Translations under genes and position numbers: made by a program | Source of the DNA: Mycobacterium sp. SMC-4 | GTDB lineage: Bacteria > Actinomycetota > Actinomycetes > Mycobacteriales > Mycobacteriaceae | NCBI RefSeq assembly: GCF_025263265.1 | Contig: NZ_CP079869.1 | Location: forward strand, 3,720,001 to 3,784,000 | Direction: 5' to 3' | DNA: 64,000 nt | The notes under the pieces: model-generated | Database searches by the model: none | What the model was told of the DNA's origin: nothing | The model's input: only the letters and a program-made list of their open reading frames with translations | Shown here: piece after piece, positions 8,938 through 17,933 of the stretch | Numbering within the stretch: position 1 is the stretch's first letter | Layout of the letters: every line of letters starts with the position of its first letter

Positions 8938-10149
8938 TCACAGCTGCGCGTAACGTCGTCGAATCCCGTTGAACCGCAGCCACATCTGGGCAATGCGCTC
9001 ATCAGGCGTGACGATCTTGCTGCCCGCGGGCATCGACTCGGTCAACTCGGCACGCTTGACCACTCGGGTCCGCAGCAGCGCGGGCTCGCCGTCGAGCATG
9101 TGCCGGTAGGTGAGGTTACCCCGCTCGAACCCCTGCGTGTCGATCCAGTTGTGGTAACCGGGGTCATCGTGGGCCAGCACCAGACGCACCGTGCCGTCGG
9201 CGTCGACGGCGGTACGACTCGGGGTGTAACTCACCGGCCGGTACAGGAAGTCCATGCTGGTGAAGAACACGCCCATGTTGGTCAGCATCCACAGCCCGTC
9301 GTGCGCGTCGAACTCGATGATCAGCGCTTCGTCGGGGGCAAGCTGCCAGTGCATGTTGACCGCCGCGCGGCCACGGTGGTCATCCTCGGCGCTCGACCCG
9401 ACCGCTGGGAATCTGTTCGGGCTTGCGGCGTCGACTCCTCCATGGGTGAAGGGAAACTCGGGCCAATCGCCCATCATCCCGGTCAGAAAGTCTCCCGCCC
9501 ACGTGATCGCGTCGATGACCTCGGCGACGGTGGGTAACGGCCGTGGCGTCACCATGTCGACTCGTTCGATGTGCATCTGCGCCGGCACCTCGTCCCACGC
9601 GTCGAAGCCCTGGCGAATGAACAGTTTTCGTGATGATGCAGTCGTCGGTAACCAGTTGGGTCCGCGCTGCGCACCACCGATGTAGACCTCGAACGTTGCG
9701 TCGTCTGCCGTCTCCAGACGGTCGCCGGACAGATGGGCCTGCGGGCGGTCGCCGAACGGTTCGTGCAACACTGCCGGCCCATCGGGCCGTGATCCCTGCA
9801 CGGTGATGTTGAGGAAGCGCGCCGTTCCGCGCGTGCCGACCATCCGGTAGACCGAGGAACCGTCGATCCAGGCCTGCTGATAGGTGAAGTCGGCGCAATC
9901 CCCACCGAGTTTGCGTGTCGGGCCACAGAAGGCGTGCAAGCTCGGATAGCGGGTGTCCCGGGTCTCCAGCGCGAGGTCGAAGGCCTGACCGAGGTTCTGG
10001 GTGAGAAACCGCACACCGTCGACCCGATGCAGGTCAGAGCTCGCGTTGTGGTCCTTGAAGACCTGCTCCCCCGCCGTTTTGAGGCGCTCGCAGAACGCCA
10101 CCCACGCGCAGTGCAGCTCCGCGTCGGCCGCGCCGTCACCGAGTGACAT
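8938..10149 (-). CDS. DUF1214/DUF1254-like protein
   Basis: 403 residues from ATG 10149. It resembles DUF1214-containing proteins common in mycobacteria: an N-terminal ~100-residue helical part, then a beta-rich region with RFLNITVQGS, LWMLTNMGVFF and a late WIDTQGFERGNLTYRHM segment. DUF1214 proteins have been suggested to act in envelope or lipid metabolism, but no reaction is established. It overlaps the isomerase-like gene by 14 bp and is last in the leftward operon starting at 15397, so it is probably co-expressed with the acyl-CoA dehydrogenases and sulfotransferase-like protein. Confidence 0.7.
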   Translation of the reverse strand: MSLGDGAADAELHCAWVAFCERLKTAGEQVFKDHNASSDLHRVDGVRFLTQNLGQAFDLALETRDTRYPSLHAFCGPTRKLGGDCADFTYQQAWIDGSSVYRMVGTRGTARFLNITVQGSRPDGPAVLHEPFGDRPQAHLSGDRLETADDATFEVYIGGAQRGPNWLPTTASSRKLFIRQGFDAWDEVPAQMHIERVDMVTPRPLPTVAEVIDAITWAGDFLTGMMGDWPEFPFTHGGVDAASPNRFPAVGSSAEDDHRGRAAVNMHWQLAPDEALIIEFDAHDGLWMLTNMGVFFTSMDFLYRPVSYTPSRTAVDADGTVRLVLAHDDPGYHNWIDTQGFERGNLTYRHMLDGEPALLRTRVVKRAELTESMPAGSKIVTPDERIAQMWLRFNGIRRRYAQL

Positions 10150-10924
10150 CGTCGCTTTCCGATATCCGTTGCAGCATTGCCGATGCCACATCGCATGCGC
10201 GTCGGGCCGCGGCCAGGCGCCCCTCCGCCTCGATGCGCGGCCCGATCAGTTCGAGGTCGAATCCGTGGGCATAGCCCTGCGCCAAGACCTGCGCGACGAG
10301 GGGTTCGATCGGGATGGCGCCGTCGCCGGGGACAGCCCGGGCCGGCAAGCAGCGGTCGCCGAGCACGTAATCGCTGAGCTGGATCATCTCCAGACGCGGC
10401 ATGGCGCGCTCCAGCAGGCCGGCAAGGTCCGCCTCGACCCAGCAGTGGAAGAGGTCGATGCAGACTCCGATTCCGGCCCGCTCTGCCAGCTCGACGGTGT
10501 CGGCCAGCGTATGGGCGATGTGGATGTCGGCATACAGGCTCGAGGCGTTCTCGATGGCCAGGGCGACGCCGGCCGCTCTGGCGTGATCGATGCACGGCCT
10601 GACGGCGTCGCAGAATCGGTCCGCGGCCTGCTCCCAGGTCAGGTCACTGCGTCCGCCGGTCAGCATGTACACCACGCGCGTCCCGATGCCTGCCGCGGCG
10701 TCGATGACCCGAAACAGTCCATCCGACGAGCCGAACAGGTGGTAGACGGTCTCCACCGAGAACTGCCCGGCGTGAATCGCTCTCGCCAGCGCCGGATCGG
10801 ACAGTTCGGTGTCGATGAGACTGAGCCGGCTGACGCCGAGACTCTCCCAGCATGCCGCCAGCTCAGCAGGTCCGTCCCCCAGGAACGTGACGTCGTGCAC
10901 GGACAACCGCGCGTCGATGCTCAT
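10136..10924 (-). CDS. Sugar-phosphate isomerase/epimerase-like TIM-barrel protein
   Basis: 262 residues from ATG 10924 (MSIDARLSVHDVTFLG). Xylose-isomerase-like TIM-barrel fold with likely metal-binding segments VALAIENAS (Glu), CIDLFHCWVEAD (Asp/His) and FDLELIGPR (Glu), the usual Glu/Asp/His/Glu ligands. The superfamily includes sugar isomerases, hydroxypyruvate isomerase and dehydratases used in aromatic catabolism. Given the beta-oxidation neighbours, an isomerase or dehydratase acting on a ring-derived keto/hydroxy acid is possible. It lies 1 bp from the sulfotransferase-like gene. Confidence 0.75.
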   Translation of the reverse strand: MSIDARLSVHDVTFLGDGPAELAACWESLGVSRLSLIDTELSDPALARAIHAGQFSVETVYHLFGSSDGLFRVIDAAAGIGTRVVYMLTGGRSDLTWEQAADRFCDAVRPCIDHARAAGVALAIENASSLYADIHIAHTLADTVELAERAGIGVCIDLFHCWVEADLAGLLERAMPRLEMIQLSDYVLGDRCLPARAVPGDGAIPIEPLVAQVLAQGYAHGFDLELIGPRIEAEGRLAAARRACDVASAMLQRISESDDVTR

Positions 10925-10925
10925 A

Positions 10926-12092
10926 TCAACGCTTTTCGATCGGCACACCGAAACGTTCACGGAAGGGCCGGAACTCCTCGTGCAGGTCATCGAGGTCCTC
11001 ACCGATGTCGGTGAGCACGCTCGTCGAGTACTCGAACTTCCCGTGCCGGTCGCCCTTGTTGTTTGCCAGGTAGTCACGCATGTGCGTTTCGGCCGCGCTG
11101 GTCAGTGTGCGCCCGCAGAATTCGTAGTAGGCGCGAACGGTCTGCACCGGGTCGGCCACGAAGTCGGTGTAGCGCACGTGCATGATCCGCGGATCGTCGA
11201 CCATCGGGTTAGACATGGTGTTGGCGATGCTGGCTCGAGTCAGGTCCAGATGCAGTCGCGCCGCAGTGTTCACATCCACAGCTCCGACCATGCCTACGGC
11301 GATGTCAACCATCATCATCGTGCGTGATGCGGCGACCTGTACCGGGTCGCGGTGCAACCAGACAAGGGACGCATCAGGATAGGCGGCAAAGAACTCTCGT
11401 AGCCGAGAGCCATGAAAACCTTTGAGCACCCAGCGTTTCGGTGGACTTCGGTACTGCAACTGGGCGAGCATCGCTCGATGAATGCGGTACTGGGCATGGG
11501 CGTCAGTCGGTAGCCCGCCGACCACCGTCGGCATCGGCACCCGCCACCACGCGGTCGGCGTCATCACCCGGAAGTCGAACGCCCAGGTGCGCTCGTCCTC
11601 GGGGAGGCCGTCGCCGAGCATGTCGTTGTACGGGTGGCTGTGCAACCATTTCGGCAGTGCGGCATTGATCTCCCGCCAGTCGGCGTCGGCGCGCGCCCGA
11701 CGCGCATCGGCGGGACCGGCGACGCCCGGCGGCGGGGAGGGATACATCACCTCCCAGAACCGGAGTGCCCGGTTGTCCGGGTCGACCGACATCAGCGCAT
11801 GCATCAGTGTGGTGCCCGACCGCGGTTCCCCGGTGACGAACATCGGCGCCTCGATCACCTCGTCGGCGAGGGGATATCGGCTACGGTCGGCAAAGAACTC
11901 CAGCCTTGTAGTCAGCAACCATCGGCACACTTCGGCGGCGCGGTGCAGTCCGGAGTCGTCCAGGTCGAGACTGTTGAGCAGGTCGACGGCCATCGCGAAC
12001 CGGCGCTCAAACGTCGGATCCGCGAAGTCGGACAGGCCGGTCGAAGCTCGGGCACCGGACAGCAACTCCGCGGCGTCGAGGTCGGCGGTCAC
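10926..12092 (-). CDS. Sulfotransferase family protein
   Basis: 388 residues from GTG 12092, which makes a GTGA overlap with the LLM gene; an ATG five codons upstream is possible. PAPS-binding 5'-phosphosulfate loop TGEPRSGTTLMHAL near residue 90, and a 3'-phosphate motif around WLHRDPVQVAASRT. It belongs to the bacterial sulfotransferase_3-like group abundant in mycobacteria. These may sulfate lipids or sterol-like alcohols, though many lack a demonstrated activity. In this operon a role in modifying or priming a hydroxylated substrate is conceivable but unproven. Confidence 0.82.
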   Translation of the reverse strand: MTADLDAAELLSGARASTGLSDFADPTFERRFAMAVDLLNSLDLDDSGLHRAAEVCRWLLTTRLEFFADRSRYPLADEVIEAPMFVTGEPRSGTTLMHALMSVDPDNRALRFWEVMYPSPPPGVAGPADARRARADADWREINAALPKWLHSHPYNDMLGDGLPEDERTWAFDFRVMTPTAWWRVPMPTVVGGLPTDAHAQYRIHRAMLAQLQYRSPPKRWVLKGFHGSRLREFFAAYPDASLVWLHRDPVQVAASRTMMMVDIAVGMVGAVDVNTAARLHLDLTRASIANTMSNPMVDDPRIMHVRYTDFVADPVQTVRAYYEFCGRTLTSAAETHMRDYLANNKGDRHGKFEYSTSVLTDIGEDLDDLHEEFRPFRERFGVPIEKR

Positions 12093-13216
12093 CGCACGTC
12101 TCCGCACAGCGACAGCAGTTCGTCCTCTGCTTTGCGCACGTTCTCGGCCGACGCGGCGGCGTGGTCGAGGCCGGCCATCGCGCCGTAGTCGAGGATCTTC
12201 GGCACCCGCAGGCCCGCGTCAACGTAGTCCTTGATGGTGCGCGCCACTTGCTGCGGGGTGCCGTGAGGCGCGACCGCGAGGATCATCTCGGGTTCCACCC
12301 GGTCGAGGAAGTCGAGGATGCGTTCCCTCGTCAGTGTCGCCGGGTCGATATCGTGGAATCCCTGCCAGTCCTCCCCTATCGGGTGCTGGAAGCCCAAGGT
12401 CTGCAACATCGGTGCCGACACCTGCAACAAGAACGACTTCACCAGGGGGGCTTCGAGGATCTCGGCGAGGGCAGCCTCGTCGCGTCCCATGAAGCACACC
12501 TGGATGTAGCACGGCGTGATCGCCATCGGGTCGCGGCCCGCACGATCGGCAGAATCCCGAACCACGGCCAGCTTGTCGGCATAGTCCTGGGGCGTCCACG
12601 CGCCGGTGGGCCACCATCCGTCGGCGTAGCGGCCGGTGATCTCAAGAGACCGGGGACCGCTGGCGCCGATCCATATCGGCGGCTGCTTCCCCCCGTACGG
12701 CTCGGTATCGAGGCGAGCATGCCGGAGCGTGAAGAAGCGCCCCTCGAAGTCGACGGGACCCTCGCTGTCCCACAGCAGCCGGATCACCTGGAGCGCTTCC
12801 TCGAGGCGACTGACCGGACGACCGAAGTCGAAGCCGTACGGCTCGATATTCTCCTTCTCGCCGCTGCCCAGGCCGAGGACGAAGCGTCCTTCAGACAGGT
12901 GGTCGATGGTCAGTGCGCTTTGCGCGAGCAGCGCCGGGTGCCGGCGTACGGTGTCCACCACGCTGGTTACCAGCGGCACGTTCTGCGTGCGCACCGCCGC
13001 AGCCGCCGCCACCGCCATGGCGTCCAGATGGCGGTGCGGCGAAGGCGACGCGGCCGCCAGGTCGGTGAATTCCGGGGTCCAGATCGAGTCCGGCCAGAAG
13101 CTGACCATGTGGTCAGGCAGCCAGATCGAGTGATATCGACCGCTGTCCAGGCGATCGAGCCCAGACAGGTCCAGCGGCAGCGTGGTACGCAAGAAAGCTG
13201 CCGGCTGGACCTTCAC
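12089..13216 (-). CDS. LLM-class (F420-dependent type) oxidoreductase
   Basis: 375 residues. The start is taken as GTG 13216, with AGGAG at a correct distance; the open frame extends farther upstream into the neighbouring gene without support. Luciferase-like monooxygenase fold: SIWLPDHMVSFWPDS, LTIDHLSEGRFVLGLGSGEKENIEPYG, PPIWIGASGPRSLEITGRYADGWW, typical of mycobacterial F420-dependent reductases/dehydrogenases. It lies between the acyl-CoA dehydrogenase pair and the sulfotransferase. F420 rather than FMN is inferred from family and organism, not from a diagnostic residue. Confidence 0.87.
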   Translation of the reverse strand: MKVQPAAFLRTTLPLDLSGLDRLDSGRYHSIWLPDHMVSFWPDSIWTPEFTDLAAASPSPHRHLDAMAVAAAAAVRTQNVPLVTSVVDTVRRHPALLAQSALTIDHLSEGRFVLGLGSGEKENIEPYGFDFGRPVSRLEEALQVIRLLWDSEGPVDFEGRFFTLRHARLDTEPYGGKQPPIWIGASGPRSLEITGRYADGWWPTGAWTPQDYADKLAVVRDSADRAGRDPMAITPCYIQVCFMGRDEAALAEILEAPLVKSFLLQVSAPMLQTLGFQHPIGEDWQGFHDIDPATLTRERILDFLDRVEPEMILAVAPHGTPQQVARTIKDYVDAGLRVPKILDYGAMAGLDHAAASAENVRKAEDELLSLCGDVR

Positions 13217-13239
13217 CTGCTTGTGCTCCTGACCCGTCG

Positions 13240-14415
13240 TCAGCGCCGCGGCAACCCGAGTACCTGCTGGGCGACGATGTTGCGCTGGATCTCCGAAGTG
13301 CCGCCGGCGATGGTGCCGCCGAAGCTTCGGCAGTAGCGCTCGAACCAACTGGCGAAGTAGTGGTCGAGGTTCATGTGCGCGTAGGGACCCGATGTCGTCG
13401 GGTGCACCAGGCCGTCGGGTCCGGCGGCGTCGAGCGCAAGTCCCTCGATGCGCTGTTCGGCCTCGGCGCCCAGCAACTTCGGAATCGACACCGCGGCCAC
13501 ATCGACCTGTCCTCGCGCAGCCTGCGCGATCCCCACCGAGCCGAGCAGCCGCAGCGCGTGGTAATCGATGATCGAGGTGGCCAGTGCATCGCGCTCCAAC
13601 GCATCCTTGGGCCGGAAGTCGGCGATGCAGTTGGCGATTCGATCCGCGAAACCCAGCCACATCATGGTCCGCTCATGGCCCAGTGAGCCATTGGCCACTC
13701 CCCATCCGCCGTTGAGCGGGCCGACCAGATTCTCTGCCGGGACCCGGACATCGGTGAAGAACACCTCGTTGAAGTCCAAGTTCTCGATGCCGGTCATGTC
13801 GGCGAACGGCCGGCATACCACCCCGTCGAGGTCGGTCGGGATCAGCAGCACGCTGATGCCCTTGTGCTTGGGGGCTTCCGGGTCGGTGCGCACGAACGTC
13901 AGCAGGAAATCCGCGTCGTGGGCGCCGGAGGTCCACACCTTCTGACCGTTGACCACGAAGTGATCGCCGTCGAGAACCGCTTTGGTGCGCAACGACGCCA
14001 GGTCGGACCCGGCGCTGGGTTCACTCATACCCAGGGACGCGGTGCGCTCCCCTTTGAGCACCGGAACGGCCCACTCTTGCTTCTGCTCTTCGGTGCCGAA
14101 GGTCAGCAGGGAGGCCGCGACGATGTTGACGCCCTGCGGGTTGAAGCTGTGGTAGATGCGTCGACGGCACAGTTCTTCGGCGTGCACGAAGGTTTGCAAC
14201 ACCGATGCGTTGCGGCCGCCGAACTCGGGCGGCTGGGCCGGCAGCAGCCAGCCGTTGTCGAACAGCAACCGCTGCCAGTCCCGGGCCCACTGCGGCATGT
14301 GCGACACCGAGCGCGGCCGCTCCAGCGTCTCGGCTGCCGACGGGGTGTGCTCGTCGAGAAACGCCGAGAACTCGGCGCGGAACTCCTCGACGTCGGCATC
14401 AAAGGTCAGCTGCAT
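13240..14415 (-). CDS. Acyl-CoA dehydrogenase, alpha-type subunit of a predicted heterotetramer
   Basis: 391 residues from ATG 14415. FAD/acyl-CoA dehydrogenase fold with LGMSEPSAGSDLASL and NGQKVWTSGAHDADF. Near the C-terminus FGGTIAGGTSEIQRNIVAQQ has Gly where MCAD-type enzymes carry the catalytic Glu of the YEGT motif. In mycobacterial steroid catabolism, paired FadE proteins form alpha2beta2 heterotetramers. This gene and the shorter one overlapping it (14399-15397) have that organisation, so they are predicted to form one enzyme, perhaps for a bulky ring-bearing acyl-CoA. Confidence 0.88.
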   Translation of the reverse strand: MQLTFDADVEEFRAEFSAFLDEHTPSAAETLERPRSVSHMPQWARDWQRLLFDNGWLLPAQPPEFGGRNASVLQTFVHAEELCRRRIYHSFNPQGVNIVAASLLTFGTEEQKQEWAVPVLKGERTASLGMSEPSAGSDLASLRTKAVLDGDHFVVNGQKVWTSGAHDADFLLTFVRTDPEAPKHKGISVLLIPTDLDGVVCRPFADMTGIENLDFNEVFFTDVRVPAENLVGPLNGGWGVANGSLGHERTMMWLGFADRIANCIADFRPKDALERDALATSIIDYHALRLLGSVGIAQAARGQVDVAAVSIPKLLGAEAEQRIEGLALDAAGPDGLVHPTTSGPYAHMNLDHYFASWFERYCRSFGGTIAGGTSEIQRNIVAQQVLGLPRR

Positions 14416-15397
14416 GAAATTCCTCCGCGATCGTGGCGCGATGTTCGGCAGCGCCACCCAGCATCAGTTCCCCGGCTTTGGCTCGCTTGAGCGCGAACTG
14501 CAGGTCGTTCTCCCACGTGAAACCCATGGCTCCGAAGGTCTGCAACCCGTGCTTGAACACCAGCGCCTGGCACTCGCCGGCCGCCGCTTTTGCCATGGCC
14601 GCCGCCAGCCGACGCCGGGAGTCGTCGCCGGCGATGGTCAGCGCCGAGAAATACGCCAGGGCCCGGGCCCGCTCGATCGCGATGAACATGTCGGTGGCCT
14701 TGTGCTGAATGGCCTGGAACGTTCCGATCGCCACGCCGAATTGCTGGCGGCTCTTGGCGTGCTCGACGGCCAGGTCGAGGATGCGCTGGCACGCTCCCAC
14801 CATGGTGATCGACATCCCCATCAGCGCCACGTGGTGTGCCCGTTCGGTGTCGGCGGAAAGCCGTTCGGCGTCGGCCACCCGCACCCCTCCGAAGGACACC
14901 TCGGCGACATGGAGTGCCGGATCGAACGTGTCGACCCGCCGCGTGACGACCTGGTCGGCGGTGACGAGGAAAACCCCGGCTGCCGTGACCACGGCCAGCC
15001 GCTGCGCCCGATCGCCGTCGAGGACGAAGCGGTCGGTGCCGGTGAGTATCCATCCGTGCGCATCTCGCACCGCCGTGACACCGCTGTATACCGTCGCTCC
15101 GGCGCTCCGCGGATCGAATCGGTCGCCCACCAGCGGCGCGAACTGGCTGAGCGTGGCCAGAAAAGGCGTCGGGTCGGTCGCACGACCGAGTTCTTCGAGC
15201 ACGATCGCCAACTCGACCGCATTTTCAGGATCCGTGAGCTCGGTCCACCCCGCATCGAGGTAGCTCTGCCACAACGGAGTCGAGTCGACGCCGTTCTCGG
15301 CGATGTCGCGAATCAACGAGGCTGGGCATTGTTTGGACACCGCGTCGCGCACGGTCTCCTGCCACAGCCGCTGATCAGCATCGAATTCGAGTAACAC
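14399..15397 (-). CDS. Short acyl-CoA dehydrogenase, partner subunit
   Basis: 332 residues, shorter than canonical ACADs (~380-400). GTG start at 15397 with GAGGAGG upstream. N-terminal helical domain, weak middle beta domain (VRDAHGWILTGTDRFVL), and C-terminal domain with SRQQFGVAIGTFQAIQHK and TFGAMGFTWENDLQFALKRAK. It overlaps the alpha-type gene by 17 bp. The shortened partner with divergent substrate-site residues is typical of beta subunits of mycobacterial FadE heterotetramers. First gene of the leftward operon; its promoter region contains two operator-like palindromes. Confidence 0.85.
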   Translation of the reverse strand: MLLEFDADQRLWQETVRDAVSKQCPASLIRDIAENGVDSTPLWQSYLDAGWTELTDPENAVELAIVLEELGRATDPTPFLATLSQFAPLVGDRFDPRSAGATVYSGVTAVRDAHGWILTGTDRFVLDGDRAQRLAVVTAAGVFLVTADQVVTRRVDTFDPALHVAEVSFGGVRVADAERLSADTERAHHVALMGMSITMVGACQRILDLAVEHAKSRQQFGVAIGTFQAIQHKATDMFIAIERARALAYFSALTIAGDDSRRRLAAAMAKAAAGECQALVFKHGLQTFGAMGFTWENDLQFALKRAKAGELMLGGAAEHRATIAEEFHAADL

Positions 15398-15426
15398 CCG
15401 TGCGCCTCCTCGGACCGGCAGTTCGC

Positions 15427-15443
15427 TGAGAATACCATTCTCG
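15427..15443. promoter_or_regulatory. TGAGAAT-N3-ATTCTC operator
   Basis: TGAGAAT-ACC-ATTCTCG, 30 bp upstream of the GTG of the acyl-CoA dehydrogenase at 15397. The 6-bp arms GAGAAT/ATTCTC are perfect. Same family as the sites at 30050, 49184 and 55949; a TetR-type repressor site placed over the leftward promoter. Confidence 0.7.
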
Positions 15444-15550
15444 CTGACGGTGTCTGCGTTCTCCTGAGCAGCATATCCATTATCGCCAGACAGGCGCTGT
15501 GCGGCCGACCAGCACCGAGCTCTAGCAGCACAAATGTTAAGCGCTGCGCT

Positions 15551-15567
15551 TGAGAACAGAATTCTTG
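15551..15567. promoter_or_regulatory. Second, imperfect TGAGAAT-type operator
   Basis: TGAGAAC-AGA-ATTCTTG, 78 bp upstream of the amidohydrolase GTG at 15645. Arms match in five of seven positions plus flanking symmetry. With the site at 15427 it would let one regulator control both divergent operons. Confidence 0.5.
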
Positions 15568-15644
15568 ATTATGAAGAACAACGATCTACACTGGAGCTCA
15601 TCGACGGTCGCGCCCTCGGCCGGGAGAAGTGAGGATCAAGCCGC

Positions 15645-16769
15645 GTGAAGGAATTCAGTGACGGGTCACTGGACGCGTCCGTCAGCGTCCCGGTCATCGA
15701 CGCCAGCGTGCACATCTTCTGCGAGTCCAACAAGGACCTCCGGCAGAACTTCCTCCGCGAACCGTTCCGCAGCCGCGGATTCCCCGACTACGAAATGGAC
15801 TGGTACGGCGCACCGGGCGGCGAATACGCCGACCGGACCGAGGGACCCGACGGTCAATACCCCGGATCCGACCCGGCTGTCGTCGCCAAGCACCTGTTCA
15901 CCGACCGCGGCGTCGACATCGCCATCGTGCACCCGATGACCCGAGGGATCATGCCGGACCGGCACCTGGGCACCGCGCTGGCATCGGCGCACAACGACAT
16001 GATGGTGACGCGGTGGCTGGATCACCCTGAGTTCGGTGAGAAGTTCCGCGGCACCCTGCGGGTGAACCCGGACGACGTCGCGGGCGCGCTCCGAGAGATC
16101 GAGCGCTACCGGAATCACCCGAAAATCGTCCAACTCGGCGTTCCGCTGCAATCGCGCGAACTCTACGGCAAACCCCAGTACTGGCCGTTGTGGGAAGCCG
16201 CCGTCGACGCCGGCCTGCCGGTGGCGGTGCACTTCGAGGTCGGCTCCGGGGTGATGCTTCCGCCGACCCCGAATGGCGTGACACGCACCTACGAGCAATT
16301 CGTCGGGTTCACCGCGCTGAACTTCCTCTATCACCTGATGAACATGATCGCCGAAGGGGTATTCGAAAGGATGCCCGCGCTGAAGTTCGTGTGGGCCGAT
16401 GGAGCGGCCGACATGCTGACGCCGTTCATCTGGCGGATGGACTGCTTCGGCCGGCCGCACCTCGAGCAGACGCCGTGGGCACCGAGGATGCCCAGTGACT
16501 ATCTGCCCGGCCACGTCTTCTTCGTGCAGGGCAGCCTGGATGGGCCGGGCGACGTCGACTTCGCCGGCGAGTGGGCCGGCTTCACCGGCAAGGACGACAT
16601 GGTGATGTTCGGCTCGAGTTATCCGCACTGGCAGCTCAACGAGCTGGTGGTGCCCACGACCTACACCGACGAACAACGTGACAAGTTGTGCTGGCGCAAC
16701 GCCGCACAGCTTTACGGCATCGAAGTTCCCGCAAGTCCGTCCGTGTCATCTGCGGCTGCGGCACAGTAG
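15645..16769 (+). CDS. Amidohydrolase-2-like protein with degenerate metal site
   Basis: 374 residues, GTG start. TIM-barrel amidohydrolase of the ACMSD-like (amidohydrolase-2) family, whose members hydrolyse or decarboxylate aromatic or ring-derived acids. Several metal ligands are altered: the DxH at the end of strand 1 reads SVH (Ser21, His23), the FVEHAF His is Ala251 (FVWADGA), and the SSDYPHW Asp is Ser325 (FGSSYPHW). Only His23 and His196 (AVHFE) remain clear. The next gene, an intact paralogue, starts 19 bp downstream. The likely role is a non-catalytic partner subunit, or an enzyme with a changed mechanism. Confidence 0.82.
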   Translation: MKEFSDGSLDASVSVPVIDASVHIFCESNKDLRQNFLREPFRSRGFPDYEMDWYGAPGGEYADRTEGPDGQYPGSDPAVVAKHLFTDRGVDIAIVHPMTRGIMPDRHLGTALASAHNDMMVTRWLDHPEFGEKFRGTLRVNPDDVAGALREIERYRNHPKIVQLGVPLQSRELYGKPQYWPLWEAAVDAGLPVAVHFEVGSGVMLPPTPNGVTRTYEQFVGFTALNFLYHLMNMIAEGVFERMPALKFVWADGAADMLTPFIWRMDCFGRPHLEQTPWAPRMPSDYLPGHVFFVQGSLDGPGDVDFAGEWAGFTGKDDMVMFGSSYPHWQLNELVVPTTYTDEQRDKLCWRNAAQLYGIEVPASPSVSSAAAAQ

Positions 16770-16788
16770 AGGTAACCAGGAGGCCCTC

Positions 16789-17931
16789 ATGACCGTTACA
16801 GCCAATCCCCGGGTACCAGCCACCGAACGCATCGCCGTGCGGTGCGTGGACTCCGACGTGCATCCGACGCCCCGCCGCGGAGAGCTGACCCAGTACATCC
16901 CCGAGCCGTGGCGCAGCAAGTACTTTCTGACCCGCAAGGTCGGCGACCAGATCTACTACGACGCCCCCGACTACGCCCACTCCTACGCGATGCGGGTGGA
17001 CACTTTCCCGCCGGACGGCGAGTTTGCCTGCAGCGATCCCGATCTGGCTTTCAAACAGCTGATCATGGAGGCCGGTGCGGACATCGCGATCCTCGAGCCC
17101 GCGGCCTACCCGGCCCGCATTCCCGAGGCTGAGCACGCGATGGCGTATGCGCTCAACGAGTGGCAGGCCAACCACTGGCTCGACAGCCACAACAACTGGC
17201 ACGAGCGCTGGCGCGGCTCCATCTGCGTGGCCATCCAGGAACCCGAGAACGGCGTCGCCGAGATCGAGCGCTGGGCCGGCCATCCGCACATGGCGCAGAT
17301 CCTGATCAAGGCCGAACCTCGCCCGTCGTGGGGCAATCCGAAGTACGACCAGATCTGGGCCGCGGCCACCAAGCACGACATCCCGGTCAGCTGTCACCTC
17401 TCGCGTAGCCATTACGACGAGCTGCCGATGCCCCCGGTGGGACTGCCGAGCTACAACCACGACTTCATGGTCACGTACTCGCTGCTGGCGGCCAACCAGG
17501 TCATGAGCCTGATTTTCGACGGGACGTTCGACCGGCACCCGAACCTGCGGATCGTGTTCGTCGAGCACGCCTTCACCTGGATCCTGCCGCTGATGTGGCG
17601 CATGGACGCGCTCTACGAGGCCCGCAAATCGTGGGTTGAGATCAAACGCAAGCCCAGCGAATACGTCAAGGACCACATCAAGTTCACTACCCAGCCGCTG
17701 GACTACCCGGAGGACAAGACCGAGTTGTCACGGGCTTTCGAGTGGATGGAGTGCGAGAAGATCCTGCTCTTCTCCAGCGACTATCCGCACTGGACCTTCG
17801 ACGATCCGCGCTGGCTGGTCAAACACCTGCCCGAGCACGCGCGCGAAGCGGTGATGTTCCGAAACGGTATCCAGACCTACAAGTTGCCGGACACTGTCCC
17901 GGCGCTCGAAGGTCAGGTCCGGGTCTTCTAG
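16789..17931 (+). CDS. Amidohydrolase-2 (ACMSD-like) metal-dependent hydrolase, intact
   Basis: 380 residues from ATG 16789 (CCAGGAGG upstream). Metal ligands appear complete: DSDVH (Asp23, His25), SCHLSRSH, IVFVEHAFTW and LLFSSDYPHW. The family includes decarboxylases and hydrolases acting on aromatic or ring-cleavage acids in the cytosol. It is a paralogue of the protein just upstream but keeps all the residues that one has lost, so it is probably the catalytic member of a pair. Followed at 2 bp by a Rieske-type protein. Confidence 0.88.
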   Translation: MTVTANPRVPATERIAVRCVDSDVHPTPRRGELTQYIPEPWRSKYFLTRKVGDQIYYDAPDYAHSYAMRVDTFPPDGEFACSDPDLAFKQLIMEAGADIAILEPAAYPARIPEAEHAMAYALNEWQANHWLDSHNNWHERWRGSICVAIQEPENGVAEIERWAGHPHMAQILIKAEPRPSWGNPKYDQIWAAATKHDIPVSCHLSRSHYDELPMPPVGLPSYNHDFMVTYSLLAANQVMSLIFDGTFDRHPNLRIVFVEHAFTWILPLMWRMDALYEARKSWVEIKRKPSEYVKDHIKFTTQPLDYPEDKTELSRAFEWMECEKILLFSSDYPHWTFDDPRWLVKHLPEHAREAVMFRNGIQTYKLPDTVPALEGQVRVF

Positions 17932-17933
17932 GA

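Noticed and set aside
13240..14415. Loss of the YEGT catalytic Glu read as a sign of a dead gene
   Set aside because: Mycobacterial alpha2beta2 FadE proteins and long-chain ACADs normally lack it at that position, and the reading frame and other motifs are intact.
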